DNA of 64,000 nucleotides from Microbispora hainanensis. GTDB lineage: Bacteria > Actinomycetota > Actinomycetes > Streptosporangiales > Streptosporangiaceae. A program made the position numbers and the translations under genes. Below, in pieces: positions 20,091-29,236 of this stretch. Location: positions 5,332,001-5,396,000 of the forward strand of contig NZ_CP108086.1 in the NCBI RefSeq assembly GCF_036186745.1, given 5' to 3'. Below the pieces are notes generated by a model, which saw only the letters and a program-made list of their open reading frames with translations, was not told where the DNA came from and made no database searches. Every line of letters begins with the position of its first letter. The first letter of the stretch is position 1.

Positions 20091-21842
20091 GTGCGTAAGG
20101 TCCTGGTCGCCAACAGGGGAGAGGTCGCGGTCCGGATCATCCGGGGCTGCCGGGACGCGGGGCTGGACAGCGTCGCGGTCTACGCGGCGCCCGACGCCGG
20201 CGCGCCGCACGTGCGGCTGGCCGGCGAGGCGTTCGCCCTGGGGGGAGACACTCCCGCCGCCAGTTACCTGGACGTGGGCAAGGTGCTCGACGCGGCGCTG
20301 AAGTCGGGCGCCGACGCCGTCCATCCGGGCTGGGGATTCCTGTCGGAGAACGCCGGCTTCGCCCAGGCCGTGATCGACGCCGGGCTGACCTGGATCGGGC
20401 CCCCGCCCGGCGTGATCAGGGAGCTCGGCGACAAGGTGTCGGCCCGGCGGATCGCGGCACGGGTGGGGGCCCCGCTCGCCCCCGGCACCCCCGGCCCGGT
20501 CTCCGGCGCGGCCGAGGTCGTGGCCTTCGCCGAGGAGCACGGCCTGCCCGTGGCGATCAAGGCGGCGTACGGCGGCGGCGGCCGGGGCCTCAAGGTCGCC
20601 TGGACCATGGAGGAGATCCCCGAGCTGTACGACAGCGCGGTGCGGGAGGCGGTGACCGCCTTCGGCCGGGGCGAGTGCTTCGCCGAGCGCTACCTCGACC
20701 GGCCCCGGCACGTCGAGACCCAGTGCCTGGCCGACGCGCACGGGAACGTGGTGGTGGTCTCGACCCGCGACTGCTCGCTGCAGCGCCGCCACCAGAAGCT
20801 GGTCGAGGAGGCCCCTGCGCCGTTCCTCACCCCCGAGCAGTCGCGGCTGCTGTACGAGAGCTCCAAGGCCATCCTGCGCGAGGCCGGCTATGTCGGGGCG
20901 GGCACCTGCGAGTTCCTCGTGGCCCGCGACGGCCTGGTGTCGTTCCTGGAGGTCAACACCCGCCTCCAGGTGGAGCACCCGGTCAGCGAGGAGGTCACGG
21001 GCCTCGACCTGGTCCGCGAGATGTTCCGCGTCGCGGCGGGGGAACCGCTCGGCTACGGCGACCCGGAGATACACGGCCACTCCATCGAGTTCCGGATCAA
21101 CGGGGAGGATCCGGGCCGGAACTTCCTGCCGTCCCCCGGCACGGTGATCCGCTGGCGGCCGCCGGGCGGGCCGGGGGTCCGCCTGGACTCCGGCGTCGTG
21201 GAGGGCACGCAGGTCGGCCAGGCGTTCGACTCGTTGCTGGCCAAGCTGGTCGTCACCGGGCGGGACCGGGAGCAGGCCCTGGCCCGGGCCCGGCGGGCGC
21301 TCGCCGAGTTCGAGGTCGAGGGGCTGGCGACCACGCTGCCGTTCCATCGGGCCGTCGTCGACGACCCGGCGTTCGCCCCCGGCCTCACGGTGCACACGCA
21401 GTGGATCGAGACGGAGTTCGCCGGCGGCGTCGAGCCGTACGGCGGCCTCGTCGTGGAGCCGGAGCCCGGCGCGGGGACCGAGACGCTGGTGGTGGAGGTG
21501 GACGGCCGGCGGGTCGAGGTCGTGATGCCGGCTGGCCTGACCACGCCGGCCGCGGAGCGGGTCGCCGCGGGGCCGCGGCGCAGGGGTGCGCGCCGGGCCG
21601 GGGCGGGCGGCGGTGCGCCGGCCGCCGAGGGCGCGGTGGTCAGTCCCATGCAGGGCACCATCGTGAAGATCAACAAGGCGGACGGCGAGACGGTGGAGGA
21701 GGGCGAGCTGCTCTTCGTGCTGGAGGCGATGAAGATGGAGCAGCCGCTGTTCGCGCAGCGGGCCGGCCGCGTCGCCGGTCTCGCCGTCACGGTGGGCCAG
21801 GCCGTCGCCGGTGGCGAGGTCCTCTGCGTGCTCGGCACCTGA
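20091..21842 (+). CDS. Acyl-CoA carboxylase alpha subunit (biotin carboxylase plus biotin carboxyl carrier)
   Basis: 583-residue fusion of biotin carboxylase and BCCP. It begins [20 protein letters not shown], with the ATP-grasp glycine loop [14 protein letters not shown], the catalytic region [19 protein letters not shown] and [15 protein letters not shown]. The biotin-attachment Lys548 is in LEAMKMEQP, 35 residues before the end as expected. GTG start with GGAGGAGG just upstream. Same operon as beta and epsilon subunits (93-nt gap). Supplies carboxylated extender units for fatty acid or polyketide synthesis. Confidence 0.95.
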   Translation: MRKVLVANRGEVAVRIIRGCRDAGLDSVAVYAAPDAGAPHVRLAGEAFALGGDTPAASYLDVGKVLDAALKSGADAVHPGWGFLSENAGFAQAVIDAGLTWIGPPPGVIRELGDKVSARRIAARVGAPLAPGTPGPVSGAAEVVAFAEEHGLPVAIKAAYGGGGRGLKVAWTMEEIPELYDSAVREAVTAFGRGECFAERYLDRPRHVETQCLADAHGNVVVVSTRDCSLQRRHQKLVEEAPAPFLTPEQSRLLYESSKAILREAGYVGAGTCEFLVARDGLVSFLEVNTRLQVEHPVSEEVTGLDLVREMFRVAAGEPLGYGDPEIHGHSIEFRINGEDPGRNFLPSPGTVIRWRPPGGPGVRLDSGVVEGTQVGQAFDSLLAKLVVTGRDREQALARARRALAEFEVEGLATTLPFHRAVVDDPAFAPGLTVHTQWIETEFAGGVEPYGGLVVEPEPGAGTETLVVEVDGRRVEVVMPAGLTTPAAERVAAGPRRRGARRAGAGGGAPAAEGAVVSPMQGTIVKINKADGETVEEGELLFVLEAMKMEQPLFAQRAGRVAGLAVTVGQAVAGGEVLCVLGT

Positions 21843-21967
21843 CCTCGCGGGGAGCGGGCGGACGATCGCCCCGGCCCGGTGACGCCGTCGCGTCGCCCGG
21901 CCGGGGCGATCGGCGCTCCCGCACCGGCGGCAGGGAGGAGCGGGAGCGGTCCGGTGGACGAGGGGGT

Positions 21968-22921
21968 TCAGGCCCGGGCGGGGACGGGCGGGCGGGGGCC
22001 GGTCCGGACGCGCCGCGCGCCCGCGACGACCACCGCCGCGGCGGCCGACGTCACGGCCGCCACCAGTACGGCTAACGCGGTCACGGTGGAAGGGCCGGGG
22101 TAGATCAGCGGCTCGCCCCTGAGCGCCTGCCAGGTGAGCAGCACGAGCAGCCCGCCGAATCCGGTGGCCGCCACCCTGACCAGGCCCAGGCGCACACCGT
22201 CGTCGGCGAGGACGGGCACCCGCGTGCCCAGCGCCCGGAGGGCCGCCAGCAGCAGGGGCAGGGCCTGCAGGGCGTGCAGCCCGGCGAAGTGCGCCACCCG
22301 GAGATCGCCCCCGGTGGTGCTCCAGCCGAGGATGGGCAGCCCCGGCCCGCCGTCGGGCACGCCGACGCTGTGCGCCCCGGAGACGCCGCCGGCGTTGGAC
22401 GTGGAGCCCACCATCAGGTAGGCCTCGGCCATGCCGGCGACGCACAGCGCGAGCCCGAGGCGCAGCGCCGAGGCCGTGGGCCGGTCGCCGACCCGGTGCA
22501 GCAGCACCAGCCCGGTGACGGCGATGGTCACCACCCAGAGGGCGGTCACCAGCGTCCCCATGAGGCCGAAGATCGCCGCGTCCTGCGGGGTGCTCACGTT
22601 GAAATGGCTCTGCCGTCCCCGCGCCGCCTGGAGCGTGATGAGGCCGACGCCCACCGTGCTCATGCCCGCGATCAGGTCGCCGAGCCGTCTGGCCACGACC
22701 GGGGCGCGCTTCAGCAGCGTCAGCAGCCAGGCCAGGGTCAGGCTGTAGACGCCGAACGAGACGGCGAACTTGAACGGCTTCATCCACACGGGCACGCCGA
22801 GGAGGGTGCGGTCGTCGACGACGAGCCCCACCAGGGACACCACTGCGAGCACGGCCATCGCGCCGCAGAAGACGATGAGCGTGCGGTGCAGGCCGAGCAC
22901 ACTGCGGAGGAGCGCTCGCAT
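21968..22921 (-). CDS. Polytopic membrane protein of unknown function
   Basis: 317 aa with about eight hydrophobic segments. Distinctive conserved-looking motifs are WMKPFKFAVSFGVYSLTLAW after the first two helices and LQAARGRQSHFNVSTPQDA before the fourth, suggesting a polar site facing the membrane surface. I recall similar uncharacterised membrane proteins in bacteria but no assigned function. GGAGG lies 4 nt before the ATG. It is followed downstream on the same strand by nothing until the carboxylase operon, with which it converges; its upstream neighbour is the MMPL exporter on the same strand, 107 nt away. Confidence 0.75.
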   Translation of the reverse strand: MRALLRSVLGLHRTLIVFCGAMAVLAVVSLVGLVVDDRTLLGVPVWMKPFKFAVSFGVYSLTLAWLLTLLKRAPVVARRLGDLIAGMSTVGVGLITLQAARGRQSHFNVSTPQDAAIFGLMGTLVTALWVVTIAVTGLVLLHRVGDRPTASALRLGLALCVAGMAEAYLMVGSTSNAGGVSGAHSVGVPDGGPGLPILGWSTTGGDLRVAHFAGLHALQALPLLLAALRALGTRVPVLADDGVRLGLVRVAATGFGGLLVLLTWQALRGEPLIYPGPSTVTALAVLVAAVTSAAAAVVVAGARRVRTGPRPPVPARA

Positions 22922-23028
22922 GGGACCTCCTGTCGAAGTTGTCGCCCCCGGTGCGGCCCGCCTCGGGCCGCACCGGGGGATCTGCCGGAAACGAAGCCGC
23001 CGGCGGCCGGGGGACCCGGCCCCCGGGC

Positions 23029-25173
23029 TCAGACCTTCGCGTCGACCTGCCCGGCTTCCACGACGGACTCGCCCTCCCGTACGCCGAACCGGTCCCACAG
23101 CCGGGCCAGGGGCCGCGGCGCCCACCAGGCGTAGCGGCCCAGCAGCCGCATGGTCGCGGGCACGAGGAGGCTGCGGACGATGGTGGCGTCCACGACGACC
23201 GCGATGACCAGGCCGATTCCGGCCATCTTCATGAACGCGATGCCGGAGACGGCGAAGCCGCCGACGACGACCACGACCAGGAGCGCGGCACTCGTGATGA
23301 TCTTCGCGGTGCGCTGGAGGCCGACCGCCACCGACTCGACGGGATCGCCCGTCAGCATCCACTGCTCGCGGATGCGCGACAGCAGGAACACCTCGTAGTC
23401 CATGGCCAGGCCGAAGGCGATGGCCACGATCAGCACGGGGAAGTTCACGTCGACCGCGCCGATCGGGACGAAGCCCAGCGCTCCGGAGAGCCAGCCGTCC
23501 TGGAAGATCAGCTTGATGGCGCCGAAGGACGCCGACAGAGACAGGAGGTTGAAGAGCACGGACTTCAGCGGCAGCAGGACCGAACCGAAGGCCATGAAGA
23601 GCACCACGAAGGAGACGACCGCGACGAACAGCGCCATCCACACCATCCGCGAGGTGACCATGTCGACGATGTCGACCCGGGAGGCGGGCATTCCGGTGAG
23701 CGAGGTCTTCGCGCCCGGGGGCGGGGTGACGGCGCGCAGGTCCTCCACCATGCGGCGCGACTCACGCGACATCGGGTCGCCCGAGTAGGCGAGCGTCACC
23801 CGTCCCTCGGTCCCCTGGGTCCCGGTGACGCGGGCGTCCGCGACGCCCGGCACCGCGCCGAGCCGCGTCGCGTAGGCGTCGAGTGCCGCGCGGTCGGGCG
23901 CGGACTCGACGACCATCGTCATGAGCTTGCCGGGATCGCCGTCGAACCTGGCCGCCATCTCCCCGGTGACCACGCGGGCGTCGGCGGAGGCGGGCAGCAC
24001 CCAGTCGCCGGGCCGGGCCCAGTTGACCCCGGCGAACGGCAGGCCGAGCCCAACGAGCAGGACCACGATGCCGATCGTGGTCACCAGCGGGCGCCGCATC
24101 ACCGCGTGGGCGACGCGATACCAGCGCCCCTGCTCGGGCGGGGCGGACAGCGCGCGGCCCCGGCGCGGCACCAGCCGCCGGCCCCCGAGACGCAGCAGGG
24201 CGGGGAGCACGGTCAGCGACGCCAGCACGGCCAGCAGCGTCACTCCGGCGCCGGCGAAGCCCATCGACAGCAGGAACCTGGACGGGAAGAGGGTCAGCCC
24301 GGCCAGTGAGATCGCCACGACCAGGCCGGAGAACATGATCGTGCGGCCGGCCGCGGCGGTGGTCCGGCGGATCGCCTCGTCCAGGGGCCTGCCCTGGCTC
24401 ATCTCCTCCCTGAACCGGGTGACCATGAGCAGCGCGTAGTCGATGGCCAGGCCCAGCCCCAGGATGGTGACCACCTGGATGGCGAAGGTCGAGATGTCGG
24501 TGAAGAAGGTCACCAGCCGCAGCACGGCGAGTGAGCCCAGCGCCGCGACGATGCCGACGAGCAGCGGAAGCGAGGCGGCCGGCAGGCTGCGGAAGATGAC
24601 CACCAGCAGGATCAGCAGGATCGGGATGGACAGTGCCTCGGCGAACAGCAGGTCCCGCATGGTCTGGCGGTTGACCTGGTCGGTCATCGAGGTGATGCCG
24701 CCGAAGCGGACGGTGAGGCCGTCGGCCTTGAACTTGTCCTGGATCGCCCGGAGCATCTGCACACGCTCCTGGTCGACGCTGGAGCCGAGCTGCACGGTGA
24801 CGTAGGTCGCGTGCCGGTCCTTGGAGACGAAGCTCTGCGAGTGGGTGGACCAGAAGGACTCGAGCCGCACGACGTCGTCGCGCGGCACCGACGCGATCGC
24901 CCGCTGGACGGGCTCGGCGAACCTCGGGTCGTCCACTGTCAGGGTGTCGCTCTCGTAGAGGACGACCACGTCGTTGGCGTACCTGCCGAGCGGCCCGGCC
25001 AGCACCTTGTCGGCGTGGACGGACTCGCTGCCCGGATCGTCGAAGCCGGCTCCGCCACCGAGCGCGCCCAGGACACCGGTGCCCCAGCCGCCCGCGCCGA
25101 TGGCGAAGATCAGGGCGCCTATCACTATCCATAGACGCCGTCGGACCACGAAAGTGCCTAGAGCGCTGAACAT
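23029..25173 (-). CDS. MMPL/RND family exporter
   Basis: Proton-driven transporter of the MMPL family, 714 aa: two repeats of one helix, a periplasmic domain and five helices. N-terminal helix RRLWIVIGALIFAIGAG; the family motifs GLGLAIDYALLMVTRFREE and, in the second half, AIAFGLAMDYEVFLLSRIRE contain the membrane Asp-Tyr pairs needed for proton transfer. MMPL proteins commonly export lipids, siderophores or polyketides. Divergent from an MFS gene across a 108-nt region holding the TGGATAG repeats; probably an exporter for the cluster product. Confidence 0.92.
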   Translation of the reverse strand: MFSALGTFVVRRRLWIVIGALIFAIGAGGWGTGVLGALGGGAGFDDPGSESVHADKVLAGPLGRYANDVVVLYESDTLTVDDPRFAEPVQRAIASVPRDDVVRLESFWSTHSQSFVSKDRHATYVTVQLGSSVDQERVQMLRAIQDKFKADGLTVRFGGITSMTDQVNRQTMRDLLFAEALSIPILLILLVVIFRSLPAASLPLLVGIVAALGSLAVLRLVTFFTDISTFAIQVVTILGLGLAIDYALLMVTRFREEMSQGRPLDEAIRRTTAAAGRTIMFSGLVVAISLAGLTLFPSRFLLSMGFAGAGVTLLAVLASLTVLPALLRLGGRRLVPRRGRALSAPPEQGRWYRVAHAVMRRPLVTTIGIVVLLVGLGLPFAGVNWARPGDWVLPASADARVVTGEMAARFDGDPGKLMTMVVESAPDRAALDAYATRLGAVPGVADARVTGTQGTEGRVTLAYSGDPMSRESRRMVEDLRAVTPPPGAKTSLTGMPASRVDIVDMVTSRMVWMALFVAVVSFVVLFMAFGSVLLPLKSVLFNLLSLSASFGAIKLIFQDGWLSGALGFVPIGAVDVNFPVLIVAIAFGLAMDYEVFLLSRIREQWMLTGDPVESVAVGLQRTAKIITSAALLVVVVVGGFAVSGIAFMKMAGIGLVIAVVVDATIVRSLLVPATMRLLGRYAWWAPRPLARLWDRFGVREGESVVEAGQVDAKV

Positions 25174-25207
25174 GAACTGCCCTCATCTGTCAAGAGGTGG
25201 AAAGTTG

Positions 25208-25249
25208 GGCTATCTATAATTACCGTCAGCTTCACTATCCACTATCCAT
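25208..25249. promoter_or_regulatory. Divergent MMPL/MFS promoter with repeated CTATC elements
   Basis: Contains CTATCTAT at 25210-25217 and CTATCCACTATCCAT at 25235-25249, the latter identical to 16484-16498. On the minus strand TGGATA and TATAGA are 17 nt apart, a possible -35/-10 pair for MMPL, so a protein bound to the repeat would cover the -35 region. A related palindrome, CTAT-N8-ATAG flanked by GGCG/CGCC, lies inside the MMPL start region at 25112-25137. Confidence 0.5.
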
Positions 25250-25281
25250 GTTCATTGCGCAACGGGCCTCAGGAGGCCTCC

Positions 25282-26700
25282 ATGAGCTCACGCAGGGGCG
25301 GTCTGGTCACGTTCCTGATCGCCGGTCTGGCGGCCTTCATGACCGCCCTGGACAACCTCGTCGTCACCACCGCGCTGCCGACGATCCAGCGGCAGTTCCG
25401 GGCCTCTCTCGAGGGGCTGGAGTGGACGGTGAACTCCTACACGCTCACCTACGCGGTCTGCCTGCTCACCGCGGCCGTCCTCGGGGACCGCTTCGGGCGG
25501 CGGCGGGTCTTCGTGACGGGGCTGCTGGTGTTCACCGCCGCCTCGGCCACCGCGGCCTCCGCCGGATCCGTCGGCGTGCTGGTCGCGTCCCGCGCCGTCC
25601 AGGGCATCGGCGCCGCACTCGTCTTCCCGCTCGCCCTCACCCTGGTGGTGACGGCGGCGCCGCCCGCCAGGCGCGGCCTGGCCATCGCGGGCTTCGGCGG
25701 CATGAGCGGCCTCGGCATCGCGCTGGGCCCCTGGATCGGCGGGCTCATCGTCGAGTACGGCGACTGGCAGTGGGTGTTCTGGATCAACGTGCCGATCGGG
25801 CTGGTGCTCGCGCCGCTCGCCGCACGGCTGCTGGGCGCCGGCAGGGGCCCGCACGACCGTCTCGACGTCCGCGGCACCGTGCTCGTCACGGCCGGCCTGT
25901 TCGGGATCGTCTACGGCCTGATCCGCAGCGTACGGCTCGGCTGGCTGCACCCGCAGGTCGTGCTGTCCGTCCTGGCCGGGCTCGCGATCCTGGCCGTGTT
26001 CGTCCGGTGGGAGCGGCGCGCCGCGTATCCCATCATCCCGCCGCGCCTGTTCCGCAGCCGCGGCTTCACGTTGTCGAACGCGGTCGCGCTGCTCGTCCAG
26101 GGCGGCATGTTCGGCGCGGTCTTCCTGCTGACGCAGTTCCTGCAGAACGCCCTGGGGCACACCCCGCTGCGCGCCGGCGCGATGACCCTGCCGTGGACCA
26201 TGATGCCGCTGCTGGTCGCGCCGGCCGCCGGCGTGTTCGGCGACCGGATCGGGCCGCGGCGGCTGCTCACCGCGGGGGCACTGCTGCAGGCCGCCGCCCT
26301 CGCCTGGTTCGCGGTGGTCTCCACCACGGACGTCGCGTACGTCGTGCTTCTCCCGGGAATGGTGGTCGCGGGCGTCGGCATGGGCCTGTTCTTCGCCCTG
26401 GCCGCCCGCGTGGCCATGGACTACGTCTCCACCGACGAGGAAGGACTGGCCTCGGGCGTCAACAACGCGATGCGTCAGATCGGGGTGGTGCTGGGCGTGG
26501 CCGTGCTGTCGGCGGTGTTCGCGACGGCGGGAGGCTACGCGGCGCCGGCGCGGTTCGTCGCCGGTCTGCATCCGGCGCTGTGGGCCGGGACCGCGATCGT
26601 GCTGCTGGGCGCCGTCGTCGCGATGCTGGTGCCGCGTCCCGTCTCCGCCACCCCGGGCGAACGTGAGGAGACCACTTTGAGCACGATCGAAAGTGGATAA
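25282..26700 (+). CDS. MFS drug exporter, DHA2 (EmrB/QacA) type
   Basis: 472-residue major facilitator with about 14 helices. Motif A in LGDRFGRRRVFVTGLL, the DHA2 motif in FMTALDNLVVTTALPTIQRQF and motif C-like GMSGLGIALGPWIGGLI. ATG 25282 is preceded by AGGAGG with 5 nt spacing. It ends with a charged tail, and the MerR gene follows 59 nt later in the same direction, a common arrangement of a pump and its local regulator. Substrate likely the cluster product or a toxic small molecule. Confidence 0.92.
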   Translation: MSSRRGGLVTFLIAGLAAFMTALDNLVVTTALPTIQRQFRASLEGLEWTVNSYTLTYAVCLLTAAVLGDRFGRRRVFVTGLLVFTAASATAASAGSVGVLVASRAVQGIGAALVFPLALTLVVTAAPPARRGLAIAGFGGMSGLGIALGPWIGGLIVEYGDWQWVFWINVPIGLVLAPLAARLLGAGRGPHDRLDVRGTVLVTAGLFGIVYGLIRSVRLGWLHPQVVLSVLAGLAILAVFVRWERRAAYPIIPPRLFRSRGFTLSNAVALLVQGGMFGAVFLLTQFLQNALGHTPLRAGAMTLPWTMMPLLVAPAAGVFGDRIGPRRLLTAGALLQAAALAWFAVVSTTDVAYVVLLPGMVVAGVGMGLFFALAARVAMDYVSTDEEGLASGVNNAMRQIGVVLGVAVLSAVFATAGGYAAPARFVAGLHPALWAGTAIVLLGAVVAMLVPRPVSATPGEREETTLSTIESG

Positions 26701-26726
26701 GCACAACTTCCGCTATCTATTCTGGA
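26694..26726 (+). promoter_or_regulatory. Promoter/operator region of the MerR gene
   Basis: TGGATA at 26694-26699 and TATTCT at 26718-26723 are spaced 18 nt apart, the long spacing typical of MerR-controlled promoters. CTATCTAT (26713-26720) also occurs in the MMPL/MFS promoter region, and TTCC-N12-GGAA surrounds it. This suggests that the MerR protein binds here and at 25210-25249. Confidence 0.45.
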
Positions 26727-26759
26727 AACGATCGGCGTAAGGATGGGGAGGGCGGCGAC

Positions 26760-27416
26760 GTGCGCATAGGTGAGCTCAGCCGGGAGAGCGGCGTGTCCAT
26801 CCCCACGATCAAGTACTACGTCCGCGAGGGGCTGCTGCCCGCGGGCGAGCGCACCAAGTTCAACCAGGCGCAGTATGACGAGACGCACCTGCGCCGGCTC
26901 AAACTGGTCAGGGCGCTGGTCGAGGTCGGCGGGCTGTCCATCGCCGCCACCCGCGACGTGCTGAGCCTGATGGACGCGCAGACGAGCGACCTCGCCCGCC
27001 TGGGCAAGGCCCAGTACGCGCTGACCCCCCGCAGGGAGCACGAGCCGGACGAGGCATGGGAGTGGGCCGGCGAGCAGGTGGACGGTCTGCTCGCCAAGCA
27101 CGGCTGGAAGGTCTCGCGCAACAACCCCGCACGGCTCCAGCTCGCCGAGGCGCTGGCCACGCTGCGCCGCCTCGGCCAGGACGACTACCTCGCCATGCTC
27201 GACCGCTACGCCGAGATCGTCGGCGAGATGACGACGATGGAGGTGGACGGGGTCCTGGCGCGCAGGAACCTGGACGGGATGGCCGAGGCGATCGTCATCT
27301 GGACCGCCATCGGCGACTCGATGCTCACCGCGTTGCGCCGGCTCTCGCAGGAGGCCGAGACCGTACGCCGGTTCGGCGAGACCGTCTTCACGGCCGAGGG
27401 CGAGCAGCAGGACTGA
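26760..27416 (+). CDS. MerR family transcriptional regulator
   Basis: 218 aa. N-terminal winged HTH typical of MerR: MRIGELSRESGVSIPTIKYY followed by VREGLLPAGERTKFNQAQYD, with the usual Arg/Tyr contact residues, then a dimerisation helix. The C-terminal 120 residues are helical, Trp/Arg-rich, and probably bind a hydrophobic ligand; they contain no Cys cluster, so a metal sensor is unlikely. GTG start with GGGGAGG 7 nt upstream. Follows the MFS pump gene and is a candidate regulator of both pumps. Confidence 0.9.
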   Translation: MRIGELSRESGVSIPTIKYYVREGLLPAGERTKFNQAQYDETHLRRLKLVRALVEVGGLSIAATRDVLSLMDAQTSDLARLGKAQYALTPRREHEPDEAWEWAGEQVDGLLAKHGWKVSRNNPARLQLAEALATLRRLGQDDYLAMLDRYAEIVGEMTTMEVDGVLARRNLDGMAEAIVIWTAIGDSMLTALRRLSQEAETVRRFGETVFTAEGEQQD

Positions 27417-27453
27417 AAAGGCAGCAGGACCCGTGGGCAAGGCCGGGGTGGGG

Positions 27454-27876
27454 TCAGCGCAGCCTGACCACGGCGCGCGGGCGCGCGAGGACCTTCTCCC
27501 CGCCGCACCGGACGGTGAGGTCCACCCGCACCCGGCCGTCGCCGAGCTTCTCGCTCACCACCGCGCCGGCCGTGATCTCGACGCCCTCGTCGGTGTCGGG
27601 CACCAGCACCGGCGCCGCGAACCTGGTGGCGCACTCCAGCACCGCGTCGCGGCCCGCCCACTCGGTGAGCACCCGCAGGGCCACGCCCAGGGTGAGCATG
27701 CCGTGCGCGACGACGGCCGGCAGGCCCGCCCCGGCCGCCGCGCGCTCGCTCCAGTGGATGGGGTTGAAGTCGCCCGACGCGCCCGCGTAGACGACGAGGT
27801 CGCCGCGTCGCAGGGTGTGGGTGAGCCCGGGCAGGCGGGTGCCGACGCCGACCTCCTCGTAGCGGGGCTCAGCCAT
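27454..27876 (-). CDS. MaoC/HadB-like dehydratase subunit (pair 1)
   Basis: Single-hotdog dehydratase subunit, 140 aa. The R-specific hydratase motif with catalytic Asp and His is present: YAGASGDFNPIHW at residues 30-42, followed by AAGAGLPAVVAHGMLTLG. In mycobacterial HadAB/HadBC such subunits pair with a non-catalytic hotdog partner to dehydrate 3-hydroxyacyl-ACP. Overlaps the partner gene upstream by 8 nt. Close to the copy at 29237 in motif and layout, so the two pairs arose by duplication or serve different chain lengths. Confidence 0.88.
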   Translation of the reverse strand: MAEPRYEEVGVGTRLPGLTHTLRRGDLVVYAGASGDFNPIHWSERAAAGAGLPAVVAHGMLTLGVALRVLTEWAGRDAVLECATRFAAPVLVPDTDEGVEITAGAVVSEKLGDGRVRVDLTVRCGGEKVLARPRAVVRLR

Positions 27877-28273
27877 CGGACCTCGCGATCAGCGTCGACG
27901 TGCCGGTGCAGACCAGCTCGTCCTCGGTCGTGCGCACGACGCTGGAGAGGGTGAGCACGTCCGTGCCGCCCACGTGGCCGGCCTCGGCGACGGTGACCGT
28001 CACGGTCAGCTCGTCGCCCGGCTCGATGGGCCGCCGGTGCTCGAAGCGCTGCTCCCGGTGGAGCAGCCTCGTCGTGTCGAACCCGACCTCGGGATCGAAG
28101 ACGACGCGCAGCTCGGCAGGCATCGTGACCACGACCGCGAAGGTGGGCGGGGCGCACGCCGGATCACCGGAGTCGCCGATGGCCCGGGCGAACTCCCGGA
28201 TCTTCTCCCGGCTGACGAGATAGGGATCGGTGGCGGGGTAGACCCGGCCCACCAGAGCGGCATTCAGCGGCAT
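27869..28273 (-). CDS. HadA/HadC-like hotdog partner subunit (pair 1)
   Basis: FAS1-type dehydratase N-terminal-like hotdog, 134 aa, lacking the catalytic Asp-His motif. Family marks: VGRVYPATDPYLVSREKIRE, PPTFAVVVTM and LLHREQRFEHRRPIEPGDEL. It is thought to shape the acyl tunnel of the HadB-like subunit encoded next. AAGGG precedes the ATG at 28273. Divergent from the SARP gene. Confidence 0.87.
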   Translation of the reverse strand: MPLNAALVGRVYPATDPYLVSREKIREFARAIGDSGDPACAPPTFAVVVTMPAELRVVFDPEVGFDTTRLLHREQRFEHRRPIEPGDELTVTVTVAEAGHVGGTDVLTLSSVVRTTEDELVCTGTSTLIARSDG

Positions 28274-28352
28274 CGCGACCCTTCCGTACGCGGAGACGTG
28301 CCGGTCAGCGGTGAATCTATGCGCGCGGTCCGGTCGGGCGGCATTCCTCTTT

Positions 28353-28394
28353 GGGGGTAGAGGCGATGCCTCGGGAGCGGTACGCCCTACCCCC
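28353..28394. promoter_or_regulatory. Inverted repeat in the SARP upstream region
   Basis: GGGGGTAG (28353-28360) and CTACCCCC (28387-28394) form an 8-bp perfect inverted repeat with a 26-nt spacer, about 75 nt before the SARP start and 80 nt before the divergent HadA-like start. A similar GGGTAGGG/CCCTACCC hairpin occurs at 47066-47085. Candidate operator; binding protein unknown. Confidence 0.4.
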
Positions 28395-28467
28395 TATGTG
28401 CACTGGGGGCCTCCCCTGGCGTACGGGCAGTCTAGGGAGTGATCGGCAACCGGACCGGGAGGCGGAG

Positions 28468-29226
28468 ATGTTGTCTTTTTCCCTGCTGGGAGCTGTCGAG
28501 CTGAATCAGGGGGACAAGAAGTGGACTCCACGCGGGCCGAAGGTGCGGCAGCTTCTGTCGCTGCTGCTGGTGCGGCCATCGCAGACGGTCACCCTCGACA
28601 CGCTCGTCGAGGAGCTGTGGGACGGCAGCCCGCCGCGTACGGCGGTGCAGACCATCCGCACCCACGTCTACAACCTGCGGACGGGGCTGGAGCGGGAGGC
28701 GGGGCTGCCGGGCGCGGCCGGGCTGCTGGTGACCGAGCCGACCGGCTACCTGCTGCGGGTGCCGCCCGGGCAGGGTGACGTGGACAGGTTCCGCCGGATG
28801 GTCGGCGAGGGGCGGCTGCACCTGGAGAAGGGCGACGCGGAGGCCGCGGCCGGGGTGCTGCGCCGGGCCCTGGACCTGTGGCGGGGCTCGCCCCTCACCA
28901 ACGTGCCGCTCGGCCCGGTCCTCGCCCAGCACGTCGCCCACCTGGAGGAGGTGCGCATCCGGGGGCTGGAGCTGTGGGTCGAGGCGGGCATGAGCCTGGG
29001 CCGGCATCGGGAGCTCATCGCCGACCTGCGCGAGCTGGTCGCGGTGCACACGCTGAACGAATGGTTCCACGCCCGGCTGATCGAGGCCCTGCACCGCTCG
29101 GGACGCCGCGGCGACGCGCTGAACGCGGTGCAGAGCCTGCGCCGGATGCTGCACGACGAGCTGGGCATGGAACCCTCCGCCGAGGTGCGGCGGCTCCAGC
29201 TGGCCGTGCTGGCCGAGGCCGGGTAG
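28468..29226 (+). CDS. SARP-type pathway activator (AfsR/DnrI family)
   Basis: 252 aa: an OmpR-like winged helix (FSLLGAVELNQGDKKW, KVRQLLSLLLVRPSQTVTLD, VQTIRTHVYNLRTGLE) followed by the bacterial transcriptional activator domain from about residue 105 (DVDRFRRMVGEGRLHLEKGD to the C-terminal PSAEVRRLQLAVLAEAG). Small SARPs activate antibiotic and other secondary-metabolite operons by binding heptameric direct repeats. ATG 28468 has GGGAGG 5 nt upstream; longer upstream in-frame starts lack this. Located between the two dehydratase pairs, it is the prime candidate for cluster activator. Confidence 0.93.
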   Translation: MLSFSLLGAVELNQGDKKWTPRGPKVRQLLSLLLVRPSQTVTLDTLVEELWDGSPPRTAVQTIRTHVYNLRTGLEREAGLPGAAGLLVTEPTGYLLRVPPGQGDVDRFRRMVGEGRLHLEKGDAEAAAGVLRRALDLWRGSPLTNVPLGPVLAQHVAHLEEVRIRGLELWVEAGMSLGRHRELIADLRELVAVHTLNEWFHARLIEALHRSGRRGDALNAVQSLRRMLHDELGMEPSAEVRRLQLAVLAEAG

Positions 29227-29236
29227 CGGCCTCCGC

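Noticed and set aside
19680..22973. Open frame of about 1,100 codons on the minus strand opposite the acyl-CoA carboxylase genes
   Set aside because: Composition is Arg/Gly/Pro-rich with no motif; it is the antisense shadow of GC-rich codons of the real + strand genes.
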